From positions 46,577,869 through 46,641,868 of the forward strand of contig NC_046683.1 of assembly GCF_009870125.1 (NCBI RefSeq): 64,000 nucleotides of DNA, written 5' to 3'. Below, piece by piece: positions 10,323 through 23,800 of the stretch (within the stretch, counting starts at the first letter, position 1; each line of letters begins with the position of its first letter). Source of the stretch: Drosophila pseudoobscura (lineage: Eukaryota; Arthropoda; Insecta; Diptera; Drosophilidae). The notes beneath the pieces are model-generated. The model saw only the letters and a list, made by a program, of their open reading frames with translations, did not search any database and was not told the DNA's origin. The position numbers were made by a program, and so were the translations under genes.

Positions 10323-10964
10323 CTAATGCGTATTTCCGTCCGTTGTGGTGAAGGCTGCCAGCAGTATATTGATCACGGTGATCATGAACACTCCCATTAC
10401 CAGTAGTTCATTGGTTCTCGCATAGCGCCGACGCTGACAGCGCTTAAGACGTCTCTATGGGGTGGAATGGGGTATTATAAGGCGAAATATGTTCTGTTAG
10501 TGGCAGACATTGACTTACTTTAAAAATAAGCATTAGACCTACGAGCAGCTGCAGGCTCAACGAGAGTATCACCAGAATCAGGCTGTATATATAGGTGGAG
10601 GCCTTGTCGTTGTAGGTGATCAGGAATCGCAGTTGGTTGGCATTCGCGGAGAGAAGAGCTATATCCATGAGGCCTTCAATGGGGGAGAGACGAGTGAATA
10701 TATTTTGTGTTTGTATATTACTGACTTACCTTCAGCCACATTTTTATTTGTGGCATAGCTATTGCCACCCGATAGATCGCTGACTGATTTCCTTGGCTTT
10801 CCTTGAGCTGCCTCCACTTCATTGAGATTTCTTGGGTCAACCAAGTTCTCCGCCTTCTCCAAATCCCTGCCTGAGCTGCAGCACTGTCCCGTTGCAGTGC
10901 TTGAGAAACTCCCCTCCGAGCTGGGCGATTCCTCCAGGGATAGTTCCACATCGTTTATGTCCAT
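10323..10964 (-). CDS. Ninjurin-family membrane protein
   Basis: There are three exons: 10730-10964, 10519-10673 and 10323-10454. All splice cleanly (G|GTAAGT, AAG|GC, AAA|GTAAGT, TAG|AGA) and give 173 residues. The first exon is a Ser/Glu-rich, presumably extracellular N-terminus. The family core spans the junction: KNVAEG, GLMDIALLSANANQLRFL, then a hydrophobic helix (YIYSLILVILSLSLQLLVGL). The last exon gives RRRYARTNELLVMGVFM followed by a second membrane helix and ends in TTTDGNTH. Ninjurins are plasma-membrane proteins. Vertebrate NINJ1 polymerises and ruptures membranes during lytic death, and Drosophila NinjA acts in adhesion and stress. Drosophila has three paralogues and I cannot say which this is. 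The gene converges on the dehydrogenase, with stops 233 bp apart. Confidence 0.85.
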
Positions 10965-11563
10965 ACTAAGACCCCGTTTAGTTCCAATGCTGATCCAATA
11001 TTAAATACTCGAGTCTGTCTTCTGCGAAAAGCTTTTTGCGACCAGTAGTAAACATTGAAACTTTTGAGGTCTGCGGTTCCCTTTGACTGATAAAAACAAA
11101 CCGAATGACACTGACCCGGCTGGACAGCCAACGGGCGGCGATATGTAGAGCACAACAGACGTGACCCCATAAGCCGAAAAGTATCTCATTAGTTTGGGTA
11201 CTCCTTAAAGTATGCAACGTGAAGTTAAATCGAGTTAAAAATGTAAGTAGAATTAGAAGCTGACTGGGATCCACGTGTAAACAAACTCTTCCTTCAACTT
11301 GCGTAAGGCGAAATCAGCAAAATGTCACCATAATAACCACTGAGGGCCTGAATAAACAAGGCCCAAATAAACGCAAGTATCTATGGGATACGAAACGAAG
11401 TTTGCACAACTGTAAGACATCCAAGGCTCCGCTCTCCGCTCATTCTACATTTATAGGCTCGATTTAAAATTGACGGGTAAATCGGGTTAGGTGAGCGTTA
11501 GCCTAATTGTATCCAATTATAGATTGTATGACAAACTTTTGAAATGCACAGACAGCTGTCGCA
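10965..11563. other. Divergent spacer, ninjurin (-) and acyl-CoA synthetase (+) 5' regions
   Basis: This spacer holds the presumed 5' UTR and promoter of the ninjurin gene on the minus strand and the upstream side of a candidate first exon on the plus strand. No TATA box is obvious for either. Confidence 0.35.
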
Positions 11564-11596
11564 ATGGACGCAAGTATGGAGGACATTCATTACCAG
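11564..11596 (+). CDS. Candidate alternative first coding exon (11 codons) of the acyl-CoA synthetase gene
   Basis: The ATG at 11564 opens MDASMEDIHYQ, followed directly by the donor CAG|GTGAGA. The exon ends in phase 0, the phase of the common acceptor at 22077. It is the first plausible exon downstream of the divergent ninjurin gene. If used it would give an acyl-CoA synthetase without the N-terminal membrane helix. It could equally be the start of an unrelated gene, or chance. Confidence 0.3.
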
Positions 11597-12484
11597 GTGA
11601 GAGGGTTGCTATGAAAGTATTAACTATCCGAACATATATTTATTTTTATACAGCAATTTCTGCATTTTAAGAATAGAAAATCTAATGGAAAGAGTCTCGT
11701 ACGAACGTACGGCATAATCTAATGTCCACAATTAAAACCATTTTGTATAGGGATTTCTGGGTACTCTTTCCTTTGGTAACATTACCACCTCCTCTCGCCG
11801 TTCGTGTCGCATTGCAGGACCTAAACGGAACAAGTGCGTCACGCGAAGCAAACAACTGTTTGGGACTCCGCGCTCCGCTCTCCTCTCATCGACAAGCCAC
11901 TAAATCACCCGTTTTTCGCCCTCTCTTTTCTCCCCCGCCAGACATAATGGTTACGCTCCCACACGCCGGCTCCGGCACTCTCTGCCGGTCGTACTCTCGT
12001 TCCCACTCTCACTGCCGCTCTCTTTGTACTATCTAGCACGTGCATTTTGTTTGCCATTTTGGCTGCCACGCTTGACACCCCCACACCCACACGCCCCTTT
12101 CGCCAATGTTTGTTATGCCGTGGAGCTGTCTGAGCGCTTAGAACGCTCTCTCCAGCGTCTCTCTCTCTCTTTGATGGCTCAAAGTGTATGAATATCAGGT
12201 GGGGCACTATCAGCGTGTGCCCTCACGCATTCATTATTTGTGTGGTGTGTGTGTTTGCGGCCGGCATAAATACCTCACCTTTTATAAATACACTCTTTGG
12301 CTTACGCTGCCCGCACCGGCCAGCACCGGCTCTCTTGCGGCTTCATTCATGCTGCAGCGGTAGCGACAGCGGCAGCGGCAGCGGCTGCGGCAGCAGTAGT
12401 ATTTTATAAAGATAACGTTGCACGCATGCTCAAAACTCAAGTTGCAAACAGGCTTTGTTGCCTCCGCTGGTCTTGGTAAGGTCT

Positions 12485-12532
12485 GGTCCGGGGTCTGTTC
12501 TGGGGTCTGCTCTGGGGTCTGGCCTGGGGTCT
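12485..12532 (+). repeat. 12-bp minisatellite, four copies
   Basis: Four tandem copies of a 12-mer of type GNNCTGGGGTCT, directly downstream of a donor-like TTG|GTAAGG at 12476. Confidence 0.8.
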
Positions 12533-12539
12533 GGCTCAG

Positions 12540-12803
12540 TTCTGTTCCGTCGGCCGAAGTGTTTAGCAGTCATTTTTTCAGTTCGGCATTTGGTTCTAAG
12601 ACTTTCTCTCTTCACACTCTCGGCCGTTTTCGGGCTCGCTCAACCCGGCTAAAAACAACACAACTGTGAATGCCGAAACGTAAACTTTTCATTGATTTTC
12701 TTTCAGTGCTAATTTCAGTTTTGTGGATATATGTATATTTAACACCTAAATATAAATAAACCCCAACAAATGTGTTTCATCTACGAGTAGTCCAGATTCC
12801 GGG
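12540..12803 (+). other. Candidate noncoding 5' exon of the acyl-CoA synthetase gene
   Basis: An initiator-like TTTTTTCAGTTCGG lies near 12573-12586, and a strong donor, CCGG|GTAAGT, closes the exon at 12803. Small ATG frames inside end quickly, as expected of a leader. Just upstream, TTTATAAATA at 12281-12290 could be a separate promoter. The exact start is uncertain. Confidence 0.35.
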
Positions 12804-12833
12804 GTAAGTTCCTTCTCACAGAAAGGCCCACTT

Positions 12834-12868
12834 AGCCGTAACCGTAACCGTAACCGTAACTGTAACCC
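12834..12868 (+). repeat. (CCGTAA)n short tandem repeat
   Basis: About five copies of CCGTAA, decaying at the 3' end, in the intron after the candidate leader exon. Confidence 0.85.
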
Positions 12869-13337
12869 GTAGCCGGATCCGTAGCCTCGTACCACCAAAA
12901 ACTGTCAAAAAATCAATGCCCAAAAATTGCATGTGCGTCCGCCTTGACCTCCCTCAGCAAAGCCGCCTAAAAATAAGGCTCCATTTCGTTTCTCTCACTC
13001 TTGCTCGCACTCTCTCTTTGTTTTTCTTTCCGGCTCTCTGTCTGTCTGTCTCTTTCTGAGCCTGATTTGACCCGGCAAAAGAAAACAGTCTATAAAATCA
13101 ATAGCAAGGCCTAAATAAACCTACTTACTGTATTGCATAACCTCCACACTATTTTAAGAAGAATCTAAACCTGCCTTTGGGCTCATAGATTTGTTGGGTC
13201 ATCGTCCGGCCTGGTCTGCATTGGCCAAAGTATACGTGTAATCGCCTTAGGAACGCTTCTGTCTGGGTCTGGGGTGCAAAGTTTCGCTCAACGGCTGATA
13301 AAGGTTTCTGCACTGCTGCTGCCTCCGGCTTTATCAG

Positions 13338-13420
13338 CCAGTCAGTCCGTCATTCAGTCACTCAGTCAGTCAGTCAGTCAGTCAGTCAGTCAGTCAGTCA
13401 GTCGGTCAGTCAGTCGGTCG
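13338..13420 (+). repeat. (CAGT)n microsatellite
   Basis: About twenty near-perfect copies of CAGT with a few substitutions (CACT, CGGT). Confidence 0.9.
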
Positions 13421-14846
13421 CCTTGGGATGCGCTTCAACTGACTCTGCCTCATACGGGATGTGGATGGAGTGATTCGGGTCGGGTCGGGTCGGTTCGTTC
13501 GGACAGTGTCTGCAGCAGTGCCGGAATCCCATTAGTGCTGCAGTTTCAGTTTTCCCAGTTTCCAAGAATATTTCCTACTTTAGCACTTCCTGGTATTTCC
13601 GCAAGTTGAACCACTCAATGAGCGATTGAACGAGATTTTCCTAAAAATAAAATTGATATATTGATTTCTTATTGATTGGCAATTCAAAACCAGTTTACAG
13701 TTACCTGCATTTGTAATTGGGAAATTCAGAAACTCTATATTCTATATTTAGCTGATAAACCCGTTTTCCATCGTTCAACTTGAGAATGCAGTTGATATTG
13801 CCTCACACCTAAGGTCAAATTATAAGAGAAATTATTATCCGGAACGGCATTTGAAGTGTAACCAGTTTCAAGGGAGCAATAGTTTATTGTTAAGTAACTA
13901 TGAAATAACACGGTTAAAACAATTTCAAAACAGATGTCTCTCTAATCTATTATCTAATGGAAAAGAGTATTCAAGCCTCATCGTAGCTAACTTTAATCGT
14001 TCTTCGTTTTATTGCTTGCATTTTTTTGTTTTTTCTTTTTGCCACAGACTGATAAGATGCTTTCCATTCAAAACATTACAGATAAAGCCAAATGGTTCTG
14101 CCGTTGGACAAGTGTATCTCTTGTTTGAATACATATACATACATAGAATGTATGTATGTTCATATATAATATAAACGTATTTGCACTTTTTCAGCTGTAT
14201 GTGTTCGGCAATTGATCAGTGGACTTTGACAAATGATTTTTGTTGTATATATGTATGTACATATGTACATATATAAAGATATGTATGTCTATACAAATGT
14301 GGAAATTACTCGTAGTTCTCATACGTATCTCAACAGAAAAATCTTCACTCTTGAGAGCTGATATAACCCATAGCCCATTTGCATAATCATCCTGAACTGA
14401 ACGCATTTGAATTGTTGCCACTTGACTGGGCCAATGGCAATTATCTATCTATTAAATTATACGTGTACATATGCATATGGATAAACCTCTAATTAGGCAG
14501 AAAATGGATGGTACTGATACTGCTAGTACTGATGGTAGTGATAGTACTGATGGTACTGATGGTGGCTTGGCCTCTGGTTCGGCTTGATTGCATTCGGTTA
14601 ATGTGGAAATTTCGAGTTACGGGCCCACCAAATGACCCTATAATTACATTGCAGAACCTTTTTATAATAATTCCACTTACGACTGATGCATGCACTTTTT
14701 ATTATTGATTATTTTCCAGGCTATCTATTGTGGGCAATCATTAAGCTAAACACGTAACATTCACTCAGGTAGCTAAGAAAAGCAAAAACAAAAACAAACA
14801 AAAAAAGATAACTAAAGGAAAACAAAAAAGAAAAAAAAAAATAACA

Positions 14847-17800
14847 ATGACGCCAGAGAAATCGGTTATAGCCTATATCAATCATTTGATAGTCAGCAAC
14901 TTTTCATATTTCTGTAAGTACCATTTCAATAATATAAATAATTAAAATAAGGGGACACGTAGTGCTGTGGAATCCCCAATTTGTATTCGGTAAAAAGCTA
15001 AACGAACAGCCTACCGCTGAGTTACCTTGATTTGATCGTTCATTCAATAGAATGGAATGGAATGGAAAGGAATGACAGAAGCTCAATTTAAGGTTTAAAT
15101 TATTGAGAATATTATTAATTGGTAGGTTGGTAGTGAAATGTAACACAGGCCTCCAATGAATGAACAATATCTATGGAAAATACCCTCAGATATCTATCAA
15201 TGGGAAACAGAAACGATTGGCAGTTGTTAAATTGTCGATAAATAATTATTCAAAGCAATTTGATTCAAATACAATGGATACAAATAAATAAAGAAATGCA
15301 TTCATTCAGAATTGTAAGCATCAAAATATTTGACAGTGTTATTTATGTATTCTATAAGTTCTAAAGAGAATACTGGAATGGCTGCATTAACCAGTGTCAA
15401 TCTGTCTTCCACAGGGGACGAAATCGATGGATATCTGTATTATTTGGGCGGAACTCTGGGCACCATCACTCTCAGTAGTTTGGCGGCCAGTGTTGCGTAT
15501 TATTTTGCAACACGACCAGTACCGGAACAACCATTAGTGCCTCTGGAAAACCAATCCCCATTGTTAGAGGTAAGCCAGAAGTGATTTCGATTAGCCATCG
15601 CCATCGCCATCGCCATTGCCATACCCATCCCATCAATTACATCATCGATTGCTCGATTACGAATTGTTTGTCTTGGGTTCGCTGTTTTTTCTCAGCATAG
15701 TTGCTGTTGTTGCCTTGTCTTTTCTGAGGTAGAACAGGCGAATCCCATGATGGCACCGGCCAAGACAAAACCTTTGATGTGCCAGCAGCAACGCAATCAT
15801 GTGCACATGTCCACAATCACGTTGGGTGCGATGCCGATGTTGATGCCGATTTCGATTTGGATTCAGATACTGATTCTGGTTCTGTTTCTTTGTTGTCGTC
15901 ACATGATTTTCACACTCTTTCTTCACGATTCTTTCACCAATTCGATTCTCATTTTCGCCTTGTTGGCCTTTGTTCTGTGGCCACGGCAGCACAGGCAATG
16001 AATGACGTGTTCGCCACAGTGGTACAAATGAGGATAGGATCAAAAATAGCCACAGACCCCCACGCTCTAATTGAGAGGGCCCCGCAAAAGAGCTGGGACT
16101 GAGATCGAGAGACATCTCTCTCCTGCAAAAATGTGCAACACTCTGGGATGATAATTTATCAAACGACAGCGGCACGACCACAATAAATCTTGTCATGGCT
16201 CAATTGGCATTTTCTTTTTCCCCTAATTAGCCGCAGAGTAGAGTAGAGCAGAGCCTTTCTCCGACATTCCGGTTCTCAACCCTATAAACATTTCCTCCTT
16301 CTGACACTCGCCGGCATCTCGTTTGTTAACATTTTTCGGCCTTTAGGCCTGTATGACGGTGTAACTGTAACGAACTCTTCCTTTTGTTTGGATGCCATGT
16401 AAATAAACAAATATTGACCCAATACCATACATATTTCCCGCGATATTTGGCATTGCCAAAAAGGCAAACAAGACGCCCAGGGAGTCGGGGGCGGTGAGGT
16501 TCGACAGTAGAACAGGCTGGGCTGTCACAATTTGTTAATTGAAAGGGGAATGCAGTGGGAAGTGGGAAATGGGAAGAGAACGTAATTTCATTGTTTAAAT
16601 AATTCGAATACCACACAGCAAACTACTTTACTATAATTTGTGGTGCCAAAGGATCGATTCTGAAAATATCCCTTATTCTTGGTTTTCATTTTAGGCATCG
16701 TGCTTCGAATCACAATAAATATGCAGAAATTAATAGAGACCCACTTTGAACCAGCTGAAACCACTTTACAAACAGTTTCATTGAATTGGATTGAATCATC
16801 TGCCTTCGATTATAATCCCTAATTCTGAATACCCCATCAAGTGTCAAACCAACTGCTCCACCTTTTCATGTACCCCCGAGTCCCCCCATGAGAATTCACA
16901 AAAATCACAAACAATGAGATGGCTACAACCAACAAAACAATAAGGAAATGTCAAACTTTTGACGAGACAGGGCCAACCTGTCTGCCTCCGAGCACACGTA
17001 TGCACATACTCGCATGCAAATCTTCAGAATAGATTGTACGTGTGTGGGGACAGCAGGGGAATGAGGGGGCTTGCGCACACACACAGCCGGCCATTTTCAC
17101 TTGCACTGACCGTTTTCCAATACGAGACGGACCATTAAAAATTCAAAAGAGTGCAAATTGAGGTGTAAATCGAGGGGATGTGCGTGTGAGCAAATTGGAT
17201 TTGCAGGCACAGGTTATATAGTATTTACTCATAATTGAGTGCGTGCTGATTAAACCCAAAATTATATTGTACATTTTTGGGGGCTGTCGACTTTTTGTTC
17301 CACTCATGGGCTAGAATGGGCTCCAGTGTTGTGGACCATAAATCATATACATACATACATACTCGTACATGTGTATGTAAGTTTTGATGAGTATTTGCCG
17401 TCACCAAAAACGCCCCCACCTTTGGCCCATTAGCAACAGACCACGTCACATGCCGCCTTAGATCGCGTGCACCAGAAACAGGCAGAGCAGGGCTGGGCAA
17501 GGGAGGGCGGGGGCAGCAGGCAGGAAGACAGGCGGACAGCTTGATCAAGCCAAAAAGGAAAAACTACAAGACAACTACAAAGCAACAACAACAACGACAA
17601 CGACAACGAAGAGACTATGAAAAACCGTTTACGAGTAAAATCAAAATCAAAATCCAATGAATATAAACGAATGAAATTCCTAGGCGAACGCTGCATTCTT
17701 CTTCACAGTACCCCCATCTCCGGCGCCCCATCTCTCTTTCTCTTTTCGCCATTTCGCTCCCTCTCCCTCTCTCTCTTTTTCTGTTTCGGTTGATACCAAA

Positions 17801-20800
17801 TTGAAGAAGATTCTGCGGGCGGGCCAAAATAATTTTTAGCCGCGGCCAATATTTCGGCCTGCCTCCTTCGGCCATTCAGTTCGAAATTAAGCATCGTGTC
17901 GCGCAGATCGTGGCGGATCAACGGAATATATGTGCATATATTTCAGAAAAGAAGATTTTGAGAAAAAACAGAAAAATAACGAAACGGAAAACAACAAAAG
18001 CAGATAGTATATATCTGTGAAATAAACGTATTTTTTTTATATATATACTAAACAAAAGAAAAATTAAGAATAGAGTGGGACAGGGAGAGGGACAGGGACA
18101 GGGAGAGGGAGACGGACACGGACACGGAGAGGGAGCGAAAAACGCACGACAATTTGCAACAAATTGACAAAAATACAAGCGTTTAATCTCATTACGTAAA
18201 ACGAACGCCAGAAACCAAAGAAATAATATTCAAATAAAATTTTAACGAAAATATCAAAGAAGCAACTTTGAAGAAATCGATTTGCCAAAGTGTCCAAGTG
18301 CCGTCATCGTTGTCGTTGTCGTTGTCATTGCCTGGGCCCCAGCCATCTGAACCCGGGCCCTCAAGTTCAAGTTCATTCGGGTTCTACGTATGTCTACATA
18401 TATCCCCGTCTCCGTCCCCATCCCCATCCATCCCCCCAGACGAACCACTGCCCACCTAAAAAAACATAAAACAGATTGTATAAAAATACATTAAACATTT
18501 TTTTTTTTTTTCTGTTCTAATTTGATGTGATACACTCGTCTGTGGTTTGCAATGCGTGTGGTTTCAGTGAACTTTGATTCCGATTGAGAACACCTTAATT
18601 TGAATGGATTTACGATGTTTAAGCAATGCTCCATCAAGTTTTACGATTGTTTACAGCCGGGGAGAAACTTTGGGAATGCTAATCGGAATAGTTTTGAGCC
18701 ATGTGCGGATATGGGAGCGAAAAGATTCGATAAATATCCAAATTGTTTTGGAGTGGGTTTTACCGAAGTCCCGAAAGGAATTTCATAAGTATTCAGAAGA
18801 TTTCGTATCCATCTTTTTGGCGGTCAGCACTGCACAGCACTCGATCATAATCAGTTCCATCAATGGGAATGTCAGGAAGCTTACCTACTAGACCACCTCT
18901 CTGTATCTGCGTCTATGTGTGGCCTATACAGTATTTCGATATAAACAAAAGTCGCTGTGTCTGAAAGAATTTTCAATTCTTTTTGCAAAATCTTTAGCCA
19001 GAACAAAAGACCTATCTGTGGGCTAATTTAGAACCATAATAAATGTCAAGCTGAATCAGAGTTTGGGTATATAATTGAGTTATGTTATGGTTGATCTATA
19101 TACATATGTACCTTCAAATACATGTGTATATTTTTAATATAGAGGAATAATAATAAACAAGGCAATAAATATTGCCTTAAATAAAGGATTAGGGAATGGC
19201 AAAATAATCGAAATATCAGAGTTTAAGTTAGCTAAATTCCAGTTAAATATTCGCAGATTCATTCTTTTATGAAAAAAAACTTTAAAAAACGGATGAAACA
19301 GATTAGCATTCCACATGAAGAAAAATTTGAGAAACATATACTCGTACTGCCTTGAAATTCCCGCATATTTGCCCGGTTTTAAGTTTATTTGTTCAAGAAA
19401 TATGTTGGCCAAAACATGTTGATATGTTGCAGATTTTAGCTGAAATTCAAACACAGCTCTCTATTCCTATTCATTCATACTCTCTCTACCGCTGCCCCCC
19501 TCTGGCCCATGGTTTATGGGAAAATTTGGATGGTAACCACAATTGCGTGTGGCATAACTCAGCGAAGAATTGCTCATTGAGGAAAATGTTGGCAATTGGC
19601 AGCCTCAAGGCATCGGCATCGGCATGGGCATCGGCATCGGCATCGGCATCCCAATGGTGTCCAAAACGCCTTCCCCCATGACTCAGGTTTTGATCTTAGC
19701 AGCTAGTACAAAAATTCAAATTTTTTTCTGTTGTATTTTGCAAAATACTCGTCTTTTGTTTTTCCTTTTCGCTGTTTTATGCGGCCGCCTCTCACACCGC
19801 CTCTCATAGATAACAGCCGAGTGGGGAAGCGTTCTTGCCCCCAAACGAACTATTTATAAATTAATTTGGGGCAGGCCACGACAAAGCAACGACAACGACG
19901 ACGGCGAAGACGATATAGCAGTGCTCGTTCCTCTCTTTCCGCCTCAGTGTAGCCTAGTCCTCTCTTTCTGGTCTGCAGCTGACAATATTGAATAATTATA
20001 AACAAAATTGAATTTGCCAAACTTGTCAGAAGACAAAAATTAAGCGGACAGGGCGGCGTCATAATTATGCTTTGGTTTACGTTTGGGTTTGTCTTTCGCT
20101 TGACAAAAGGGTTAATGAAAAAGGAAAACCCTACCTTAGGGAATCTCGGATAGGAAGGCCTTTATGCATGGAATTAGCAGTATTTGAACTGATTTTGCCA
20201 TTAAGGGAATTGGCCATTGGGTTGGAAAATAAATCAGGCTTTACAACCCGTCGCACATGCAAATCCAATTTGCTTCGATTTAAAAACAGAAATCTATTTT
20301 TACACGCAATAATTAGCATTTAAATGGTTCTGCGATTATGAAAGACTTCAAATAGGAAATTTGAAAATACGAAAATTTACCAGCCTGTAAATCGAACAGA
20401 TGACGCGGCGGGCGGTGGGCAGCGGGTGGTGGGCGGTGGGCGGGGGGCGCCGGGCAGCGGGCGGTTCCGGCAACGACAAGATGGCCGGGCGGGCGGCCAA
20501 TTGTGGGGGAAAAGTGAAAAGTGTAACAAAAAATATCGCTGGTGTGCTTGGGTGTGCCGATTCTTTTTGCAGTTGCTCGTAAGATGTGCATATTAAAGGC
20601 TGATCCATAAGACCCAGCCAGAACAGTGGTGCCTGAAAACGGAGCAGAAGTCAAATCAGTAAGACCGTGAACAAACCGTGAACCGTGAGACTCAGACAGC
20701 CGTGAGATCCACAACAAAACATGTCTTGTTGCGGTCAAATCACCAGCATACGGGTGCCCATCGAGCTGAGCAATCAGAGCGATGTGCTCAAGGTAATCCT

Positions 20801-23800
20801 CAAGAATCCTCAAGGAAGAGTCCCCCCAAAGTCCCCCTAAACAAAAAAAAACAAACTAAAAGACCAAAGAATATCTCTAACCCAGCAGCTTGACTATGCA
20901 ATCCACTAATAAATACTTTATTTTTTGCTTCTTTTTTTGTTCATTATTCTACACACACGCGCACATTTGTTGGTTAGATCATATACGATCATCGTCAAGA
21001 TATCCATCACAGGGTAGGTGGGGGGCTAGGGTAGGCCTCATTACCCCTTGGGGTATGCTCTGAAAGTCCTCATACTCATACTCGTATTCCGTATTCCATT
21101 CTGAGTCCCGCGTGCGTCATCAATAAATTCTAAACAAAATCGAATTGGAAAGCACTTTAATCTATGAAAAGGCATTTATTTTTGAAAAATATTTGCATTT
21201 TGCTCATTAAAATCACCCGGCACAAACAAACCAACTTTTTGAACCTCCTCTCCTCCGTCCAGTCCCCAAAAGATACTTCCCTCCCATTCCCATTCCCACT
21301 CCCAGTCCCGACAGCTGTACAATATTATGATATTCGTTCTCATACATCAACACTTTCGGGCCATTGCGGGATTTCTCTCACATCTGTGGGTCATAAAGGA
21401 AGTGCTCTTTGGCCATTTCGAATCGATATGTTCCACTTTTTTCGAGTATCTACTGCCCCGACCTAATGGCCAGGCCAAGGCGCCCAAATGAAAGTCCGCT
21501 GAGTGATGGGTTTATGTCTTGGCCCCACAAATAAACCATATATCATAGCGATTGAAAGCGCAGATATTTATTGAATCGAATCTAACAATTGGGTGTGATT
21601 TATTTTTCGAGTGGCAAAAAATAAACACTGAAAAGAGATTCAATCGATTGAAGACCGACCAGATCTCAAGGTTAACTGGAAACGGAAAACCTAAGGGAAA
21701 TATTATGATTTTACGAATAATATAAGTATGATGGGATGATGGCAAATTATACTAAATCGAACTATCAAACTTTAAATTGAAGTAATCTAAGAGACAGATC
21801 TCTTAGAGATGGCATCCGTAGACATATTATAGAAACACTCAGATTCCATTCATTTTCAGCTCAAGCCAAAAAAATCATGAATCAGAACCATTCTTGTGTG
21901 TGATACCCTCCCCCCAAACAAAGCTGCTCCCACCCAATAAAAACACTTTTCCCAGATTATTCTCGCTCATACTTCTGTTTGATGTATTCTCATTACAAGA
22001 TCTCTCCACTCATTGCATGAACGCGATTTCTCTCTCTCTCTCTGTTTCTTTTGGGGTCGATTCAATCCCATTACAGGGTCCAGAACAAATTCACGTCTCC
22101 AAGTTTTACAAGGAGTCGAAAAATGGCAAATTCGTGTCCTATATCACAGAGAACGTCCGCACCCTATATCAGACGTTCCGCGAGGGAGCCTATGCCTCCA
22201 ACAACGGCCCGTGTCTGGGCTGGCGAGAGACCCTAACGTCGCCCTATCAGGTGAGTCGAGGGAGCACCGTGCCGTGAGTCAGTCTCTCGTATAACATCTC
22301 CGTCCTCCATCCTCCATCCCGCAGTGGATCAACTACGATGAGGCGCTGCTGCGGGCCAAGAACTTTGGCTCGGGCATGCTGGCCCTGGGGGCCCGGCCCA
22401 AACAGTTGATTGGCATCTACTCGCAGAACCGTCCGGAGTGGATACTGTACGAGCAGGGCTGCTACTCGTTCTCGCTGGTGGTGGTGCCGTTGTACGACAC
22501 CCTGGGTCCCGATGCCTGCGCCTTCATCATCCGCCAGACGGAAATGTCGATTGTGATTGTGGAGGATGACGGCAAGGCGGCCATGCTCCTGGAGAAGGCG
22601 CCGCGCAGCCTGAAGATCATCGTGGCCATCAAGCCGATCCGCCAGACGACCCTGGAGCGGGCGCGCAGTCGCGGCATACAGATCTTCTCGTTCATCGACG
22701 TGGAGAAGCTGGGCGCCAAGGGCAATCACCCGGAGATACCGCCGGCGGCGGAGGATCTGTGCACGGTCTGCTACACATCGGGCACCACCGGCAATCCCAA
22801 GGGCGTTATGCTCACCCACGGCAACGTGGTGGCCGGCGTCTGTTCTGTGATCCTGCAGATGGGCGATCATCGGATCCGCGCCGGGGATGTGATGGTCTCC
22901 TTCCTGCCCCTGGCCCACATGTTCGAGCGGTGCTGCGAGAACGGCATGTACTATGTGGGCGGCTGTGTCGGCTTCTACTCGGGCGACATCAAGGAGCTGA
23001 CCAACGACCTGAAGATGCTGAAGCCCACGGTTATGCCGGCTGTGCCTCGCCTCCTGAATCGCGTCTACGACAAGATCCAGAACGATATCTCCGCCTCGGG
23101 CCTGAAGCGGGGTCTCTTCAACATGGCCATGCGGGCCAAGGAGAAGGAGATTGCTCGCGGCGTCCTGCGGCGCAACGGCTGCTGGGACAAGCTCGTGTTC
23201 AAGAAAGTGCACCAGGCCTTCGGGGGCAACCTGCGGCTCATGGTCGTAGGCTCGGCGCCTTTGGCCGGCAACGTTCTCACCTTCATGCGCTGTGCCTTGG
23301 GCTGTCTGGTCCTGGAGGGTTATGGCCAGACGGAGTGCACTGGCGCCATCACACTCACGGTTCAGGGCGATCATGTGCCCAACCATGTGGGTCCGCCCGT
23401 CTCCTGCAATGCTGTGAAGCTGGTCGATGTGCCCGAGATGGAGTACTTTTCCAATCAAAATACGGGCGAAGTCTGTGTGCGCGGCTCAAATGTGTTCCAT
23501 GGGTGAGTGAATCCCCAGACTTTTCCATTAAACATATGTATAATCCCCCGTCTACCATCGATTCCAGTTACTATAAGGATCCGGAGAAGACGGCGGAGGC
23601 GATCGACTCGGAGGGCTGGCATCATACCGGCGATGTGGGCATGTGGCTGCCGAATGGCACCCTGCGGATCATCGACCGCCGCAAGCACATCTTCAAGCTC
23701 AGCCAGGGCGAGTACATAGTGCCCGAGAAGATCGAAAATATCTATACGCTCAGTCAATATGTAAATCAAGTCTATGTCTATGGGGAGAGCTTAAAGGTAA

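Larger units (their letters stand above)
15570..20720. other. Long intron of the acyl-CoA synthetase gene, simple-repeat rich
   Basis: No coding exon was recognised. Features are a (CCATCG)n run near 15595-15620, purine-rich GGGACA/GAGGGA repeats at about 18075-18140, a (CGTTGT)n run near 18305-18330, and a (GGCATC)n run at 19609-19651. TATA-like and GAGA-like stretches near 17,660-18,000 could belong to another leader exon but no convincing donor was found. Confidence 0.5.

Noticed and set aside
12281-12290. TTTATAAATA as a main promoter of the synthetase gene
   Set aside because: There is no initiator at 25-35 bp; kept only as a possible element in the description of the 12,540 leader exon.
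15657-16196. 179-codon minus-strand ORF in the synthetase intron
   Set aside because: Composition is simple-sequence driven (Asn/Gln/His repeats) and there is no splice or promoter support.
22247-23458. 403-codon minus-strand ORF opposite the acyl-CoA synthetase exons
   Set aside because: It is an antisense shadow of strongly biased coding exons; it lacks its own family match and crosses an exon boundary of the real gene.
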